From Opitutaceae bacterium (GTDB taxonomy: Bacteria; Verrucomicrobiota; Verrucomicrobiia; Opitutales; Opitutaceae): a DNA stretch of 6,511 nt. The number at the start of each line of letters is the position of its first letter. Positions within the stretch are counted from its first letter, which is position 1. Positions 6,079 to 6,511 of the stretch are shown in pieces. The translations under genes and the position numbers were made by a program. The notes beneath the pieces were generated by a model, which was not told the DNA's origin, searched no databases, and saw nothing but the letters and a program-made list of their open reading frames with translations. The stretch lies in NCBI GenBank assembly GCA_029979145.1, contig JAPOIC010000117.1:1-6511 (forward strand), written 5' to 3'.

Positions 6079-6101
6079 TTACCACCACCCACCCACCATT
6101 C

Positions 6102-6511
6102 ATGAGTCAGTTCCGCGTAGTCATTACCGATCACGGTTTCCCCAATCTCCGCCACGAGGAGGATGTCATCACCGCCGCCGGTGGTGAGCTCGTCGTCGCG
6201 CAATGCAAGACGCCCGAAGAGGTGTTGGCCGCGGCAAAGGACGCCGACGCGCTGCTCGTGCAATGGGCGCCGGTGAACGCCGTAGTGATTGGGGCGCTGA
6301 CGCGCTGCAAGGTCATCGTCCGCTACGGCATCGGCTACGACAACGTCGACATCGCCGCTGCCAAGGCCCGGGGCATCCCCGTGTGCAACGTTCCCGATTA
6401 CGGCGTGCACGAGGTGGCGGAGCATGCCGTGTCAATGGCCGTGGCCTTGGCGCGCCACCTGCCGGCGCTCGACGCCCGGCTGCGCGCGGGCACGTGGAAG
6501 ATCACCCCGGA
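6102..6511 (+). CDS. D-isomer-specific 2-hydroxyacid dehydrogenase, CtBP-like (partial, N-terminal)
   Basis: The first 136 codons of a gene cut by the right edge. The family interconverts 2-keto and 2-hydroxy acids (glyoxylate, hydroxypyruvate, phosphoglycerate or similar) with NAD(P)H. The N-terminus FRVVITDHGFPNLRHEED resembles the C-terminal-binding-protein-like branch. The substrate-domain motif VRYGIGYDNVDIAAAKARG (73-91) is followed by GIPVCNVPDYGVHEVAEHA (91-109), the signature region leading into the cofactor domain. The GxGxxG nucleotide loop and the Arg-Glu-His catalytic residues lie beyond the edge and cannot be checked. The start ATG at 6102 gives the standard N-terminus and follows a CA-rich leader without a Shine-Dalgarno sequence. 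It lies 105 bp after the SDR gene, beyond the palindromic repeat, and may be in the same operon or independently expressed. Confidence 0.93.
   Translation, partial: MSQFRVVITDHGFPNLRHEEDVITAAGGELVVAQCKTPEEVLAAAKDADALLVQWAPVNAVVIGALTRCKVIVRYGIGYDNVDIAAAKARGIPVCNVPDYGVHEVAEHAVSMAVALARHLPALDARLRAGTWKITP

Overview
The window looks like a chromosomal segment from a GC-rich bacterium, most likely in the Verrucomicrobiota and plausibly near the Opitutaceae. This rests on three impressions: strongly GC-biased third codon positions, start codons without Shine-Dalgarno sequences, and two kinds of intergenic palindrome (ACGAAG-rich, and GTAGGGCGGGGTC-type) that I associate with that phylum. No rRNA or other taxonomic marker is present, so the assignment is an inference.

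Layout. Positions 1-48 may hold the first 16 codons of a minus-strand gene that runs off the left edge. Positions 49-413 are non-coding, with a long near-perfect hairpin (172-256) and a compact GC-rich hairpin cluster (315-355). A large minus-strand gene (414-2744) encodes a 776-residue protein with no signal peptide. It has the architecture of an alpha-glucuronidase-like or GH20-like glycoside hydrolase, but I cannot place it in a family. A 73-bp divergent intergenic region separates it from a plus-strand series: an AGE-family sugar 2-epimerase/isomerase (2818-4065), a zinc-dependent medium-chain dehydrogenase (4135-5151), a short-chain dehydrogenase/reductase (5169-5996), and the N-terminal part of a D-isomer-specific 2-hydroxyacid dehydrogenase of the CtBP-like branch (6102 to the right edge). 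A paired-hairpin REP/BIME-like repeat (6005-6078) lies between the last two.

How the genes may work together. All five recognisable proteins appear cytoplasmic and together suggest intracellular breakdown of an imported sugar, sugar acid or oligosaccharide. The hydrolase-like protein would cleave a glycoside, the epimerase would interconvert the released sugar, the MDR and SDR would oxidise or reduce hydroxyl/keto positions, and the 2-hydroxyacid dehydrogenase would handle a 2-keto or 2-hydroxy acid. No transporter, kinase, aldolase or regulator is visible, so the substrate is unknown. GTTCA/TGAAC dyads occur in the divergent region and again directly before the MDR gene, which suggests common control by one DNA-binding regulator. 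The most noteworthy points are these shared dyads, the unclassified hydrolase-like protein, a possible C-terminal frameshift in that gene, and the structured repeats.
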